Assembly (NCBI GenBank): GCA_023333565.1
Contig: JAJKFH010003762.1
Span: forward strand, 2,232,001 to 2,296,000
Direction of reading: 5' to 3'
Source: Puffinus mauretanicus
Taxonomy: Eukaryota > Chordata > Aves > Procellariiformes > Procellariidae
DNA: 64,000 nt
Below the pieces are notes generated by a model that saw only the letters and a program-made list of their open reading frames with translations, made no database searches and was not told where the DNA came from. Positions within the stretch are counted from its first letter, which is position 1; every line of letters starts with the position of its first letter. Below are positions 63,684-64,000 of the stretch, in pieces. Position numbers and translations under genes: made by a program.

Positions 63684-64000
63684 CTAAAAAAAACAAACAA
63701 ACAAAACCAATGTTACTTGAAACAATGCCTTCACAGTGATGCAGTTTTTTATCCTTCTTGTGCTGCTTCCCGGTCAACTCTCTTTTATTTCCAGTGCATT
63801 ACATGTAAAACCGAACTCCGGTTCCACACAAATCTTTTCAGGCCTCAGCATTACTTCAGTAGGACATAATGCATAGGAATGGTCACGATCTTACTTTCAG
63901 TGGTTATCTCTCCTTCATTGGAGTGCTTTTGATTTGCACAGGGACAACTGATTCAGGAACTTTACTTGCATGTGATTCCCTGTGCTTCCTCAAGCTATCT
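63684..64000 (-). other. Upstream TTC29 intron; no promoter seen
   Basis: This stretch begins with the T-rich acceptor tract (TTTGTTTGTTTTTTTTAG on the minus strand) for coding exon 1. Beyond it I see no CpG island, TATA box or clear splice donor, so the non-coding first exon and promoter are probably past the right edge. Confidence 0.6.

Noticed and set aside
63679..63777. Upstream extension of the first coding exon to an earlier ATG
   Set aside because: A strong T-rich acceptor (TTTTTTTTAG) lies directly before the exon, so the upstream part of the frame is intron.
1..64000. tRNA, rRNA, CRISPR array, bacterial-type operons
   Set aside because: None of the required structures or repeats were seen; the sequence is vertebrate intronic DNA.

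Overview
The window is vertebrate nuclear DNA, almost certainly from a bird. It is AT-rich and mostly intronic. It carries CR1 LINE 3' ends typical of birds and two solo LTRs that resemble, from memory, the bird endogenous-retrovirus LTR group TguLTR5. It also holds several spliced exons of one conserved gene. Nothing bacterial (operon, ribosome binding site, IS element, CRISPR) is present.

The only gene I can support is TTC29 (tetratricopeptide repeat protein 29) on the minus strand. Six coding exons can be placed with splice sites and consistent reading phase, in transcription order: 63678-63587 (start codon), 59759-59676, 45349-45126, 33524-33339, 15709-15497 and 10683-10598. Joined, they give exactly 295 codons with no stop, from the N-terminus into the TPR region. 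The human protein is about 475 residues (from memory), so roughly the last 180 residues should lie left of base 10598, most likely beyond the window edge. The visible introns are 3.8, 14.3, 11.6, 17.6 and 4.8 kb, plus at least 10.6 kb of the next one.

Layout: 1-10597, intron with ancient repeat relics; 10598-10683, exon 6; 10684-15496, intron with a 1.2-kb CR1 fragment; 15497-15709, exon 5; 15710-33338, intron with two CR1 tails, a 515-bp solo LTR and TG/TA tracts; 33339-33524, exon 4; 33525-45125, intron with a 595-bp solo LTR; 45126-45349, exon 3; 45350-59675, intron with an isolated CpG-rich patch, a long-stem hairpin and a 25-bp palindrome; 59676-59759, exon 2; 59760-63586, intron with G-rich and purine tracts; 63587-63683, first coding exon; 63684-64000, upstream intron. 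No promoter or non-coding first exon was recognised.

All five younger retroelements (three CR1, two LTRs) lie on the plus strand, antisense to TTC29. I found no clearly novel system. The items most worth checking are the CpG-rich patch near 48.5 kb, the foldbacks near 49.2 and 54.3 kb, and a splice-acceptor-led open frame near 52.2 kb.
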